A stretch of DNA of 64,000 nucleotides from Candidatus Opimibacter skivensis (GTDB lineage: Bacteria; Bacteroidota; Bacteroidia; Chitinophagales; Saprospiraceae): assembly GCA_016722045.1 (NCBI GenBank), contig JADKGY010000025.1, positions 1 to 64,000 on the forward strand. Direction: 5' to 3'. Each line of letters begins with the position of its first letter. The first letter of the stretch is position 1. Below the pieces are notes generated by a model, which worked only from the letters and a program-made list of their open reading frames with translations, searched no databases and had not been told where the DNA came from. The translations under genes and the position numbers were made by a program. Shown in pieces: positions 27,192-35,889 of this stretch.

Positions 27192-28063
27192 ATCAGACAC
27201 TCATCGAACGATACCTGGCTGACGAGCTCACGCTGTCAGAACGAAACGAAGTGGAACGTCGGGCAAAGGATGATGCACAGTTCAGAAAAGATCTCACGGA
27301 GTATAAGCTCTCTCTTGAAGCATTGAAGCTTACACAACGGGATGAATTAATAAACCGATTCAGACAACGCGATAAAATCCTGGATAAGAAAAACAATAAC
27401 GAACGCGGAGGAAAGAGAGTATCTTTTTCATGGTTGGCTGTGGCTGCTACCGTTTCTGTCCTGGTGGCCTGGTATTTTATATATGCACCGCCACTACAGA
27501 CAATTGATCAGGCTCATAACGATACGAAAGATTCGACGGAGATAGTTCAAAACCTGCCGGTAGTCATTGATACCATCAAAACAAACGCACCGAAAATCGA
27601 AGACAAGCAACCTGCCAGGAAAAAAAGAACAACACAGGAGCTTTATGCCGAAAATTTCGAACCTTACAAAGATGATACCATGGATCCTACTTCACGTTCC
27701 GGTGAAGAAGATTTAAAGCCGCGTGATCGATTCCTCTTAAACTATTGGGAAGGGAATAGTAAAGAAGCTCAGGCTGCATTTAACGACATGAGCGCAGCAG
27801 ACCAGCAAAATGATAATTACCGGTTTATATATGCCAATGTATTAATGTCCTTAAACAAGACGAATGAAGCTAGTCTTATGCTAGCAGGGATCATTCAGAA
27901 TCATAAATCGGCATTTACATCAGAAGCGTATTTCTATCTCGCGCTGTGTAATCTGAAATCCGGAAAAATAGATGATTGCATTAAAAATTTGAATTTATAT
28001 CTGAAAAATTCAAACATTCTGAAAGGGAAAAAAGCAAATATAATTTTAACGGACCTAAATTAA
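27179..28063 (+). CDS. Single-pass membrane protein with TPR-like C-terminus, possible anti-sigma factor
   Basis: 294 residues. N-terminal about 80 residues are charged and cytoplasmic, starting IDQTLIERYLADELTLSERN, a pattern typical of Bacteroidota anti-sigma-like proteins. One membrane helix (FSWLAVAATVSVLVAWYFIY) follows. The outer part has a low-complexity linker with DTMDPTSRSG and then TPR-like helices (DRFLLNYWEGNSKEAQAAFN, AYFYLALCNLKSGKIDDCI). Position and 13-base overlap with the sigma gene suggest it holds the sigma factor at the membrane. No classical zinc-binding HxxxCxxC is present, so the mechanism would differ. Confidence 0.72.
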   Translation: MEQIDQTLIERYLADELTLSERNEVERRAKDDAQFRKDLTEYKLSLEALKLTQRDELINRFRQRDKILDKKNNNERGGKRVSFSWLAVAATVSVLVAWYFIYAPPLQTIDQAHNDTKDSTEIVQNLPVVIDTIKTNAPKIEDKQPARKKRTTQELYAENFEPYKDDTMDPTSRSGEEDLKPRDRFLLNYWEGNSKEAQAAFNDMSAADQQNDNYRFIYANVLMSLNKTNEASLMLAGIIQNHKSAFTSEAYFYLALCNLKSGKIDDCIKNLNLYLKNSNILKGKKANIILTDLN

Positions 28064-28076
28064 ATTTTAACTATTA

Positions 28077-30644
28077 GTGAAAATCACTGCCTTGCTGTTG
28101 AGTTTATTTATCTTTTCGCTATTGTCATATAGTGTCCAGGCACAACTTTTGGATAAGACAGACGAGGACACGTTAAACCTGCTTTATAATCATAAGGAGT
28201 ACCATGCCTATTTTAAAAAAATTAATCGATTAAGCGAGGGTGCTTACAAGCTAAAGGACTCGAAAACTCTTTTCTACCTGGGCACATTATTGAAACAAGA
28301 ATTTGGGGAAATGACAGATGATGAGCATATGTTGATACGGCGTGAAGCAATGAATACAGGTTTTAACATTCAAAAAATAACTGGCAATATCAATGAATCA
28401 CTGGCCGTCTATCTGATTGCCCATCAGCATGTCAATGATAAAAAGAACCTGGACTCCCTGGCATGGTACATTGAAAATGTAATTTCAAATTTGTATACGC
28501 GTAAAGGGGATTATGAGAAAGCGCAATACTATAGTTCATTGTTAGAATCCAGCCTGAGATATTATAAAATGACTGAGCAGCTTTCTCGTTGCTGTACAAA
28601 TCTTGGAACAATCCTGGAGTCTCAATTCAAAATTGACCAGGCCATTTTGGCTTTTGAAAGAGGATATCAAATAGCAGATTCAATACATTACAATAGTGGA
28701 ATATTTGGCAATGTACTTAGCCTGGCCAATGTATATAATCAATATCCCGATTTGGGTTCTCCTGAATTATATTTATTGAAAGCGGAAGAAGTATTGCCAA
28801 TGCTTACCCACGATAATGGGTATTTGGAAAAAAAGGCCGGATTGGAAATGGAAATTGCTGATTATAAAAACGCGCATGGAAAGTGTTTAGAAAGTATTCC
28901 TCACTATAAAGAAGCAATTCTTACCCTTACGCAATACTACCCCAACACGAAAAGAAGAGAATTTGCAAAATATTATACTTCATTTGCAAAAGCCTATATC
29001 TGTTCAGATTCTTTGATCGCAGCTAAACGAACTATAAATCTTGGAATTGCCTGCCTGATACCTGAATTTAAGGAAGATGACGAAATGCCATTAATCAACC
29101 AGTTATTTCCTGAAAATAGTTTTGTAAATCTTCTTGAATTGAAATCACAAATCTATGAGCAGGATTATACCGCTTCATCAGAAAAGAAAGATTTGCAAAA
29201 AGCGCTGTCATGTATTGAGCTGGCTTTAGATGTTAACGACATGATTAGGGAGACGGTGGTAGCTGATCCATCAAAACTCGTTTCGATAAGAAGTAATAAG
29301 GGTTTGATAGGAAAAGCAATTGCCATCCTATATAAGTTGACTTGCATGGATAACAGTAATAATTATTACGCCAGGGCCAGGACTTTATTTAATCGTTCTA
29401 AATCTGTATTGTACAATGATAAAACGCGAAGAAATAACCTGACCGGATTGCTTTCATCATCAGACAGACAAAGATGGATTGCTTTACAGGATAGCCTGGT
29501 TAATGGGTATGAATCAAAATTTGAAACAGGAGCAGATATAAATTATATCAATGGGAAAATTTTGGCTTTCCAGGAACAAATTGATAAACTTTTTGAAAGT
29601 TACAATAGTGAGTTGTTAATCACGCAGGAACCAGATCAATATGTGGAATATCTGATCACTCAAGATAATATTTATTCACTCTCCTCTTTTAATGGCCAGC
29701 AGAAATTTCTAAAGCTTGGATTGCTCAGTGATTTTCAGGGACTTGGGGACAGATTAAATGAATTTATCAGTCAGAAAGCAATGAGTCTTGATGATGGACT
29801 TCTGAAGGATATTTATACTTTTTTGATTAAACCTGTGACGGTACATCTTCCTGACCATTTTGTCATTATTCCTGATGGTTCGATAGGATATGTTCCATTT
29901 GAAATGCTGCAGGATGAAGAGGGGAAATATTTATTTGAGAAATCAACAATTTCGTATTCATTTGAATACCAAATGTATCAGGAAGGGTCTGTTCATGATG
30001 ATCGATCTCTGGAGGTGTATTGCCTTGCACCAAAGTATAAGCTGAAAGAATTGAAAGGGACCGAAGTTTCAAGGGGTTCGATTTACGATCTTCCGTTTGC
30101 AAAAATGGAAGTGGACTCTATCAAGAGATTGTATGGGTCATCCGCTATGACATCTCAGTCCGGCGATAAGAAGGATTTGGATCAGAAGTTAAACGAAGCA
30201 CATATATTTCATTACGCCGGTCATGCCATCATAAGGAATGAAAAGGCATACCTGGCTTTAAATGATAGCGGAGAGGAGAAGCAACAACTGACGGCCAGCG
30301 AAATCGGATTAAAACATCATGCACTTGATCTTGTGGTATTGAGTGCCTGTGAGACAGGTCTTGGGAAAATGGAACAGGGTGAAGGAATTCGAAGCCTTGG
30401 AAGAAGTTTTATGGAATCCGGTGCACAGGCCACAGTGATTTCTCTTTGGAATGTCAATGATAGATCTACGGCGATGATCATGGCTGCATTCTATAAATAT
30501 CTGAAGAATGGAAAGAGAAAAGATGATGCATTACGACAGGCAAAACTGGATTATATTACACAAGCTCAGTTGCGGTTTAAACATCCGTATTATTGGGCGG
30601 CATTTATTCCGGCAGGGGATATGAGTGTATTACAAATAAAGTAA
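28077..30644 (+). CDS. TPR-CHAT protein (caspase-like protease domain)
   Basis: 855 residues from GTG 28077, with a signal-like start (VKITALLLSLFIFSLLSYSV-QAQ). Residues about 70-420 are helical TPR-like repeats (KGDYEKAQYYSSLLESSL, CTNLGTILESQFKIDQAI). Residues about 590-855 form a CHAT domain: PDGSIGYVPFEML, then HYAGHA with His716 and VVLSACETGLG with Cys758 as the caspase-type dyad, and SLWNVNDRSTAMIM near the end. CHAT proteins are cysteine proteases; in defence systems they cleave partners on activation. Here the signal peptide points to the periplasm or beyond. It lies 13 bases after the putative anti-sigma gene, so cleavage of that or the next protein is a testable idea. Confidence 0.85.
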   Translation: MKITALLLSLFIFSLLSYSVQAQLLDKTDEDTLNLLYNHKEYHAYFKKINRLSEGAYKLKDSKTLFYLGTLLKQEFGEMTDDEHMLIRREAMNTGFNIQKITGNINESLAVYLIAHQHVNDKKNLDSLAWYIENVISNLYTRKGDYEKAQYYSSLLESSLRYYKMTEQLSRCCTNLGTILESQFKIDQAILAFERGYQIADSIHYNSGIFGNVLSLANVYNQYPDLGSPELYLLKAEEVLPMLTHDNGYLEKKAGLEMEIADYKNAHGKCLESIPHYKEAILTLTQYYPNTKRREFAKYYTSFAKAYICSDSLIAAKRTINLGIACLIPEFKEDDEMPLINQLFPENSFVNLLELKSQIYEQDYTASSEKKDLQKALSCIELALDVNDMIRETVVADPSKLVSIRSNKGLIGKAIAILYKLTCMDNSNNYYARARTLFNRSKSVLYNDKTRRNNLTGLLSSSDRQRWIALQDSLVNGYESKFETGADINYINGKILAFQEQIDKLFESYNSELLITQEPDQYVEYLITQDNIYSLSSFNGQQKFLKLGLLSDFQGLGDRLNEFISQKAMSLDDGLLKDIYTFLIKPVTVHLPDHFVIIPDGSIGYVPFEMLQDEEGKYLFEKSTISYSFEYQMYQEGSVHDDRSLEVYCLAPKYKLKELKGTEVSRGSIYDLPFAKMEVDSIKRLYGSSAMTSQSGDKKDLDQKLNEAHIFHYAGHAIIRNEKAYLALNDSGEEKQQLTASEIGLKHHALDLVVLSACETGLGKMEQGEGIRSLGRSFMESGAQATVISLWNVNDRSTAMIMAAFYKYLKNGKRKDDALRQAKLDYITQAQLRFKHPYYWAAFIPAGDMSVLQIK

Positions 30645-30689
30645 ATGCAAACAAACCAAAATTATTAATAACATTCAAAATGAAACAAA

Positions 30690-32207
30690 ATGAAAAAGCA
30701 ACTATTATTTGTCTTGGGATTATTTGTGTTACATCATTCATATGGACAGAATGATAAACAATGGTTAATTAATAATTCTCGAGGTAAGGAGGGTTTGACC
30801 GCGTCAGGGGTAAATTATTTTTTAAACCCTATCACAGGTGATTTCACTTTATCCGGAATTAAACATCCCGCTACTGGAATTGCTAATGCGAGGAATGATA
30901 TTTTTGCAATATATTCTGATGGAAAACATTTTAATTCACGATTTCAATCTGGCAGGGGATTCTTTTATCCCGATGCTGCTAATATTTCATCACTAGGAAG
31001 CTCAGTCCATAGTTTTCATCCAGGTAATTCAGGTCTGGCCTATATGTATTTAACGAATCGATACGAAGAAGATGACCCTCCAAAACTAGTTTATGCAAGG
31101 TCAACAGGGTCGCTGAATCCGCCCATTTATCCTTTAGGCACAACAGATGATTATGGTGATGGACGTCTTATTCATGCAGATCATAACGTTGTCAGAAACA
31201 AAGACATTACATTAGTTATTGATCTGAAATCTTTAAAGGAACTTGACACGATTGTCAGTGATAAGAATTCTTTCCGCTTAATATGTGATAGTTTAAAGTC
31301 GTTAAATTCATCACCTCATCTGCCAAATGCAAATTACTTCAACTTGCAACCTATTTTCACCATAGGTACTGAATTGAAAGCTGAATTTCCATCCGGGACC
31401 TCCGCAAATGCACCAGGAAGTAATATTGTAAATTTAAATTATAATTCTGTAAGTCCTTTTGCATATGTCAATTTAAGACCATCTAACCTAATCGATGGTT
31501 GTGTTCCTAATGAAAATATAGAGAAATATGAAGCTGTCTTCAGAATTGTAGACGAGAATAATTTAATTGTTGCAAGTTTGAATGAACGTATTCTGAACAG
31601 CTATGACCCCAATTTTATAAAGGTTGAACATATCTGCAAAGCCCCCGGTCCCAATGGAATCCAGATGGTCTATTATTATCTTCAGTTCAGGAATACCAGT
31701 GTAGACCAACCCGCTACAGGACTGAAAGTCACACTCTCATTTCCTCAAGAATTTCTCACGAATTGTTTTCAGGTTTTGGGGTGGTCACCAAGTACAAATT
31801 CTTCAGCTAACCATGTCGATTTTAATGGATCCGCTATTCAATTTACGTATTCTTCATCTGCTTCATTGTCGATATATCAACCACAGGATACTCTATCATG
31901 CTCCGGTCACATACGGTTTAAAATAGGTGTTCCTTCCACATATGATCTCACAGATCCCCAAAAGAGTCTGCGGTTGATCAATCCATTGGTCTATTTTGAT
32001 GGAATTGCGTATCCAATAGATGATTTTAAAGATATGATGTTTGTGAAGGATTCCGCCTGGACCAGGGTTATTAAAGAAGGAAACTGTTCATGTGGGAGTA
32101 CATTCTGTCTTCCGTGTTTGGCCGGCATCCTTGCGGCACTAGCTATAGCGGTCATACTGTTCGTGCGGTTGAGAAGGAGAAGGAGAACAGCTCCTCCACA
32201 ACCCTAG
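30690..32207 (+). CDS. Secreted protein with C-terminal membrane anchor
   Basis: 505 residues. Signal peptide MKKQLLFVLGLFVLHHSYG-Q. The middle has no family I recognise; about residue 310 a segment SYDPNFIKVEHICKAPG and YYYLQFRNTSVDQPATGLKV resembles the 'DPN...FQNTG...A' beta-sandwich seen in many Bacteroidota surface proteins. The end has a Cys cluster (NCSCGSTFCLPC), a membrane helix LAGILAALAIAVILFV and an Arg-rich stop (RLRRRRR), a layout recalling sortase-like or exosortase anchors though without an LPXTG or PEP motif. It follows the CHAT gene by 45 bases and is a candidate substrate. A terminator follows. Confidence 0.68.
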   Translation: MKKQLLFVLGLFVLHHSYGQNDKQWLINNSRGKEGLTASGVNYFLNPITGDFTLSGIKHPATGIANARNDIFAIYSDGKHFNSRFQSGRGFFYPDAANISSLGSSVHSFHPGNSGLAYMYLTNRYEEDDPPKLVYARSTGSLNPPIYPLGTTDDYGDGRLIHADHNVVRNKDITLVIDLKSLKELDTIVSDKNSFRLICDSLKSLNSSPHLPNANYFNLQPIFTIGTELKAEFPSGTSANAPGSNIVNLNYNSVSPFAYVNLRPSNLIDGCVPNENIEKYEAVFRIVDENNLIVASLNERILNSYDPNFIKVEHICKAPGPNGIQMVYYYLQFRNTSVDQPATGLKVTLSFPQEFLTNCFQVLGWSPSTNSSANHVDFNGSAIQFTYSSSASLSIYQPQDTLSCSGHIRFKIGVPSTYDLTDPQKSLRLINPLVYFDGIAYPIDDFKDMMFVKDSAWTRVIKEGNCSCGSTFCLPCLAGILAALAIAVILFVRLRRRRRTAPPQP

Positions 32208-32228
32208 CATATTTATATTATTCAATAG

Positions 32229-32268
32229 AATGCCCGCATATCTGATAATTGGTATGCGGGCATTTTTA
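32229..32268 (+). terminator. Intrinsic terminator of the sigma/CHAT cluster
   Basis: AATGCCCGCATA (32229-32240) pairs perfectly with TATGCGGGCATT (32253-32264), loop of 12 bases, followed by TTTATTTA. It separates the cluster from the next gene and shows that the in-frame ATG at 32230 is not a gene start. Confidence 0.85.
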
Positions 32269-32337
32269 TTTAGTTGCAGTCTTGCTAAGATTATTATGAT
32301 GATGGCATTATTAGGTATACCTTTTAAACCCAATGCC

Positions 32338-32988
32338 ATGAAAAAATTAATGATCTTCACTTGCATTATCCTCGTACATACTTTATCCGCGTGGACACAA
32401 ACCAGCATAATTATTAAGTTAGGTGCGACTCCTCGTTCAGGGAGCTTTAAACATTACATGATTGTCAATCGCAACAATCCCCGCGAAGAATTTAAATTTT
32501 CAACATTACAGGTCAAACCACAATTCTATGCCGGAGTATCTGCGCGCCTTCAGATGAGGACCCCCTTCTTCCTTGAAGCCGGAATGACATACACCGAAAA
32601 GACTTCTCTCTATCAGGTCAACTACAGAATGCCCACAGAAACAAACCCCGCAGAAATGGTGATGTCTGAAAAAGAGAAAATACTTCTGCTGCCTGTCAAC
32701 ATCGGTGTAAGTCTTGGAAAAATAGACATCACCAGCGGCCTGTCTGCTATGAAGACATTGACTAAAGCCAAAGAATTAACTCACCTGCAAGGCTTTCATC
32801 AGGATGACAATGCGATCCGGGTCGGATGGCAGATGGGCGCCCGATACGCCATCGGCAGGACAATGCTCGGTATAGAATATCAGGGCACACTCAACAGAGA
32901 AGGACAAGGCATGTATGTCAACAAACAATCCCTCGAACAAAATAACGTCCCCGGCAATTTTGTATTCTCTGTTCAATTCGGATTCTAA
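32338..32988 (+). CDS. Outer-membrane beta-barrel-like protein
   Basis: 216 residues from ATG 32338 (MKKLMIFTCIILVHTLSAWT-Q). The open frame starts earlier, at 32230, inside the terminator hairpin, which rules that start out. Amphipathic strands (FFLEAGMTYTEKTSLYQVNY, KILLLPVNIGVSLGKIDITS, IRVGWQMGARYAIGRTMLGI) and a C-terminal FVFSVQFGF ending in Phe indicate a small barrel. It could be a ninth-hour member of the upstream cluster with its own promoter, or unrelated. Specific function unknown. Confidence 0.72.
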   Translation: MKKLMIFTCIILVHTLSAWTQTSIIIKLGATPRSGSFKHYMIVNRNNPREEFKFSTLQVKPQFYAGVSARLQMRTPFFLEAGMTYTEKTSLYQVNYRMPTETNPAEMVMSEKEKILLLPVNIGVSLGKIDITSGLSAMKTLTKAKELTHLQGFHQDDNAIRVGWQMGARYAIGRTMLGIEYQGTLNREGQGMYVNKQSLEQNNVPGNFVFSVQFGF

Positions 32989-33036
32989 TCCATGATGAAC
33001 ATTCAATAAATATATTTTCAAAAATAATATGAATGC

Positions 33037-33060
33037 AGAGACGCGAATTATCGCGTCTCT
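33037..33060. repeat. REP-like repeat C, copy 2
   Basis: AGAGACGCGA-ATTA-TCGCGTCTCT, a perfect 10-bp hairpin. With the pyrimidine tract at 33211-33244 it repeats the composite at 20270-20348; here a heptamer array lies between the two parts. Confidence 0.7.
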
Positions 33061-33100
33061 TTTATTTTAATTCGCAATGTGAATTCAATTATTATTATTT

Positions 33101-33198
33101 CACATCTCACATCTCACATCTCACATCTCACATCTCACATCTCACATCTCACATCTCACATCTCACATCTCACATCTCACATCTCACATCTCACATCC
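33101..33198. repeat. Heptamer tandem array (CACATCT)14
   Basis: Thirteen perfect copies of CACATCT and a last CACATCC. Because 7 is not a multiple of 3, all three forward frames stay open and give false SHLTSHI-type ORFs. No gene. The array is the kind of simple repeat that changes length by slippage. Confidence 0.9.
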
Positions 33199-33370
33199 TA
33201 CTTCCACCTCTTCCGCCCCTTCTACCTCTTCTACCTTTTCTGCCTTGCTAATATTTCAACGGCTCCAGTATAAATCACAGAACGTATTCAAGTGCAAACT
33301 TCTGAAATGCGTTCAGGGAGCATGCTGAAAATCCCATCAAGAGTAAGCATCAATTTTAAATACTATAATC

Positions 33371-34129
33371 ATGAAAAAGATGAACTTCATTTCTGCAGCT
33401 ATCGCATCAATGGCTTGCTTGTTCGTATTCACTTCCTGCCAGGACACGGACATTGACGGTATCGTACCGGTTGATCATTCAGCCCGGAGCGTACCAGATC
33501 TTACAAACGGACAGAATAATATCTATCCTGATCAAAAATTATTATTTGGAAAGTCCAACCAACAATGGTCAACAGAATGGTGGAAGACGATAATGTCATA
33601 TGACTGTGTACATAATCCTTTAAACCAACAATCATTGTCTGTAACTGTCAATCAGGCAAGCCCTGTAGTATTCCTTTCCGGAATGCCCAGTGGGATTTCG
33701 GAAAGGACGATTGAAGTAACAAGAGACAAAGCACTGTTTGTACCCATCATCAATGTGCTCAAAGAATATCCTTCGACCAATACAGATCAGAATCCAAGAC
33801 CAGGCCAAACCGTAGAACAATTTTTAAAGGCCGAAGCAGCTAAGTATGTCAACCTGGCCACAAATATGAAAGTGGTCCTGGACAGAGATGTGATTAAAAT
33901 CACCGCTAAAGATCGCGTCGCTACAGATATGTTCTATTTCAAACGCAACAAAGATCTTGCGGGATGTGTAGGACAGGCAGTGACCGGCCAACTTCAGGTA
34001 GGCGTTTCTGACGGATACTGGATCGTGATCGACCATCTTTCTCCCGGCAGGCACACTCTTCATACGCATGCAGAAATTCTGGCCACGGGTATTGTTCCTG
34101 ATGTTTACTACAATATCATCGTTCGCTGA
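33371..34129 (+). CDS. Hypothetical lipoprotein
   Basis: 252 residues. Lipobox L-F-V-F-T-S-C at Cys23, so an SPII lipoprotein. Notable stretches are QQWSTEWWKTIMSYDCVHNP, VVFLSGMPSGISERTIEVTR and ALFVPIINVLKEYPS, and near the end HLSPGRHTLHTHAEI. These look like a conserved secreted Bacteroidota family without a known role; no catalytic motif can be named. A terminator follows at 34176. Expressed singly. Confidence 0.65.
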   Translation: MKKMNFISAAIASMACLFVFTSCQDTDIDGIVPVDHSARSVPDLTNGQNNIYPDQKLLFGKSNQQWSTEWWKTIMSYDCVHNPLNQQSLSVTVNQASPVVFLSGMPSGISERTIEVTRDKALFVPIINVLKEYPSTNTDQNPRPGQTVEQFLKAEAAKYVNLATNMKVVLDRDVIKITAKDRVATDMFYFKRNKDLAGCVGQAVTGQLQVGVSDGYWIVIDHLSPGRHTLHTHAEILATGIVPDVYYNIIVR

Positions 34130-34175
34130 GTATAGGTTGTATCGGATATATGTTAGTGGCCGGTTTATAAAATGC

Positions 34176-34204
34176 AAGAGCTCCTGATTACAGGGGCTTT
34201 TTTT
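34176..34204 (+). terminator. Intrinsic terminator
   Basis: AGCTCCTG (34179-34186), loop ATTA, CAGGGGCT (34191-34198; one G-T pair), then seven T. It ends the lipoprotein gene at 33371. Confidence 0.75.
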
Positions 34205-34233
34205 ATGACCAACGAAAACAAATTAAATAAAGG

Positions 34234-34341
34234 GACATTGTATCTATGGTCGATGGCTTACTTGGGAATGCCTTTTTCAATACACGACGTATGTTGATCA
34301 ATTACAAAAAGGAGATGTTTTACTTTTTGGACCGCAGATAG
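34234..34341 (+). pseudogene. C-terminal remnant of a retropepsin-like aspartic protease gene
   Basis: The frame DIVSMVDGLLGNAFFNTRRM, continuing LINYKKEMFYFLDRR and a TAG, matches the end of the complete gene at 45097-46068 (SLNGVLGYEFLSTRRVMINY, then KKRKLYFFDP). Shared residues include G-L/V-L-G-x-x-F, T-R-R and I-N-Y-K-K. A TAA at 34228 closes the frame upstream, so only about 35 codons remain. Too short for a functional product. Confidence 0.65.
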
Positions 34342-34422
34342 ATGTCTATGCAAAATCAAACCAGGCACTAAGCCGGCAGTGTGTCTTGAAGACAGGGAAT
34401 TTTTTTATGGATTTTTGCTTTT

Positions 34423-35574
34423 TTAGAATTTGCCTGTCAACACATTTTTCGAGTTCCATGGCATTACATGAAACCCCTTATAGATGGATTCATGTTCTCC
34501 TCCATAAATTAAATATCCATTTTTCAATGGCTGGCCTGAAACTTTCGCCCACACATTTAATCCACGGAAGTAATCATCATTGATCGTTTTACCAAATTTT
34601 ATTTCTACAGCTTTTATTGAATTACCTCGTTCAATCAATAGGTCGACTTCATTTCCATTGCTATCCCTCAAAAAGTAAAAAGACGGAGTCTCTCCCCGAT
34701 TAAAATATTGCTTTGCCATTTCGACAATTATCGCATTTTCAAAAAGAGATCCGACAGCAAAATGTGAAGTTATTCTTGACGCCAGATCAATATTGAGCAA
34801 CCAGGATAATAACCCGGTATCCCAAAAATAAAGTTTTGGCATTTTTATCATTCGTTTGTTGAAATTGTTGTGATAGGGAGGAAGCAAAAAGATTGTATAA
34901 GAAGCTTCCAACACTGAGATCCAGGCTTTAGCTGTATTCACACTGATTCCGGTATCTGACGCTAGTGAAGAAAGATTTAATAATTGCCCGGAACGACCGG
35001 CACATAAACGAAGAAAACGTTCAAAATCCAATAAGCTTCCGACATTAAGTAGTGTTCTTACATCTCGCTCCAGGTATGTTTGTATGTAATTGGGAAAGAA
35101 AGTTTTTGGCGGTATGTTTCTGTCATACAATGCAGGATAACCGCCCTTCCAAATCCATTCTTCCAGTACGGGCATTGGCATTTCATTCCTGCTGAAAGGT
35201 AGTAGGGTCAATAATCCAGCCCTGCCAGCTAAGGATTGAGTTACTTTTTCCATGAGTAAAAAATTCTGCGAGCCTGAAATCAAAAACTTGAGTTTAGCAT
35301 TCAGATCTACCCTGGTCTGCAGATAGGACAGGATTTCCGGGTTTAGTTGTACTTCATCAATTATACATCCCTTCGGAAACTGATCCAGGAAGCCCCTGGG
35401 ATCTGACATGGAATATCTTCTCACATCAGGATCCTCGAAGGAAGCATATGGCAGCGTTGGATACTGGTATCTGAGTAAAGTGGTTTTACCTGATTGCCGG
35501 GGTCCGGACAAGGAGACAATAGGATAGAACCGGAGTAGTTTCTTTACCTGCAGGCCGATATTTCGGGAAATCAT
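34423..35574 (-). CDS. AAA-14/DUF4143 ATPase
   Basis: 383 residues. Walker A SLSGPRQSGKTTLLR near residue 22, Walker B CIIDEVQLNPEI, sensor SGSQNFLL, then the DUF4143 part with a winged-helix (LSSLASDTGISVNTAKAWIS) and LYFWDTGLLSWLL. The C-terminus has a PD-(D/E)xK-like pattern GNEVDLLIERGNSIKAVEIK. The family is widespread, highly copied and often mobile; its function is not established. Full length. Its start is preceded at once by an AT-rich palindrome, consistent with autoregulation. Confidence 0.9.
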   Translation of the reverse strand: MISRNIGLQVKKLLRFYPIVSLSGPRQSGKTTLLRYQYPTLPYASFEDPDVRRYSMSDPRGFLDQFPKGCIIDEVQLNPEILSYLQTRVDLNAKLKFLISGSQNFLLMEKVTQSLAGRAGLLTLLPFSRNEMPMPVLEEWIWKGGYPALYDRNIPPKTFFPNYIQTYLERDVRTLLNVGSLLDFERFLRLCAGRSGQLLNLSSLASDTGISVNTAKAWISVLEASYTIFLLPPYHNNFNKRMIKMPKLYFWDTGLLSWLLNIDLASRITSHFAVGSLFENAIIVEMAKQYFNRGETPSFYFLRDSNGNEVDLLIERGNSIKAVEIKFGKTINDDYFRGLNVWAKVSGQPLKNGYLIYGGEHESIYKGFHVMPWNSKNVLTGKF

Positions 35575-35575
35575 T

Positions 35576-35612
35576 TTATGTTAATTTGCAATTTAATTGC
35601 AAAATTACATAA
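35576..35612 (-). promoter_or_regulatory. Palindrome at the ATPase start
   Basis: TAATTTGCAAT-TTA-ATTGCAAAATTA: an 8-bp perfect core (TTTGCAAT/ATTGCAAA, 35585-35592 and 35596-35603), extendable to TTTATGT/CATAAA on the flanks with one extra A. It lies directly upstream of the ATPase start codon and could be its own operator. Confidence 0.5.
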
Positions 35613-35830
35613 AATAAAACGTGTTTCATCGTTCATGTCACTATACAGGGACCGCTTTTTCAAATGATGAAGGAGACCATCAAATTTATGATGGAGAAGC
35701 TGGCTGAAAAAGATGAATAGTAAACCTTAAAATGGAAACTGCACGGAGATAAAGGATTCATGGTATCCGGGGCAATTTATCCTGTTTCCGCCCCTTTTCT
35801 AATGTAAATAATCCAAAAAAAGTGCCTTTT
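35613..35830. other. Gap with a short possible coding remnant
   Basis: No complete gene. At 35664-35720 a frame reads M-M-K-E-T-I-K-F-M-M-E-K-L-A-E-K-D-E then stop; a neighbouring frame reads M-S-L-Y-R-D-R-F-F-K just before it. Joined by a frameshift these would give a short charged helix, but I recognise no family. Confidence 0.3.
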
Positions 35831-35888
35831 TTTTTAAAACCTCACCACTTTTGGTGAGATTTCTTTCCCCAAACCCCCTCTATATTTA
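35831..35888 (+). promoter_or_regulatory. Shared promoter architecture, copy 1
   Basis: A T-run (about 35827-35835), the perfect palindrome CTCACCA-CTTT-TGGTGAG (35841-35858) and TATATTTA (35881-35888). The palindrome centre lies about 31 bases upstream of the TATATTTA box. The same parts in the same order and spacing occur at 43790-43846. The palindrome is a likely regulator site, and TATATTTA resembles the Bacteroidota -7 element. Confidence 0.6.
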
Positions 35889-35889
35889 C

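Noticed and set aside
33033..33273. Two overlapping plus-strand ORFs with SHLTSHI repeats
   Set aside because: They exist only because a heptamer array keeps all frames open; no start signal or other coding feature.
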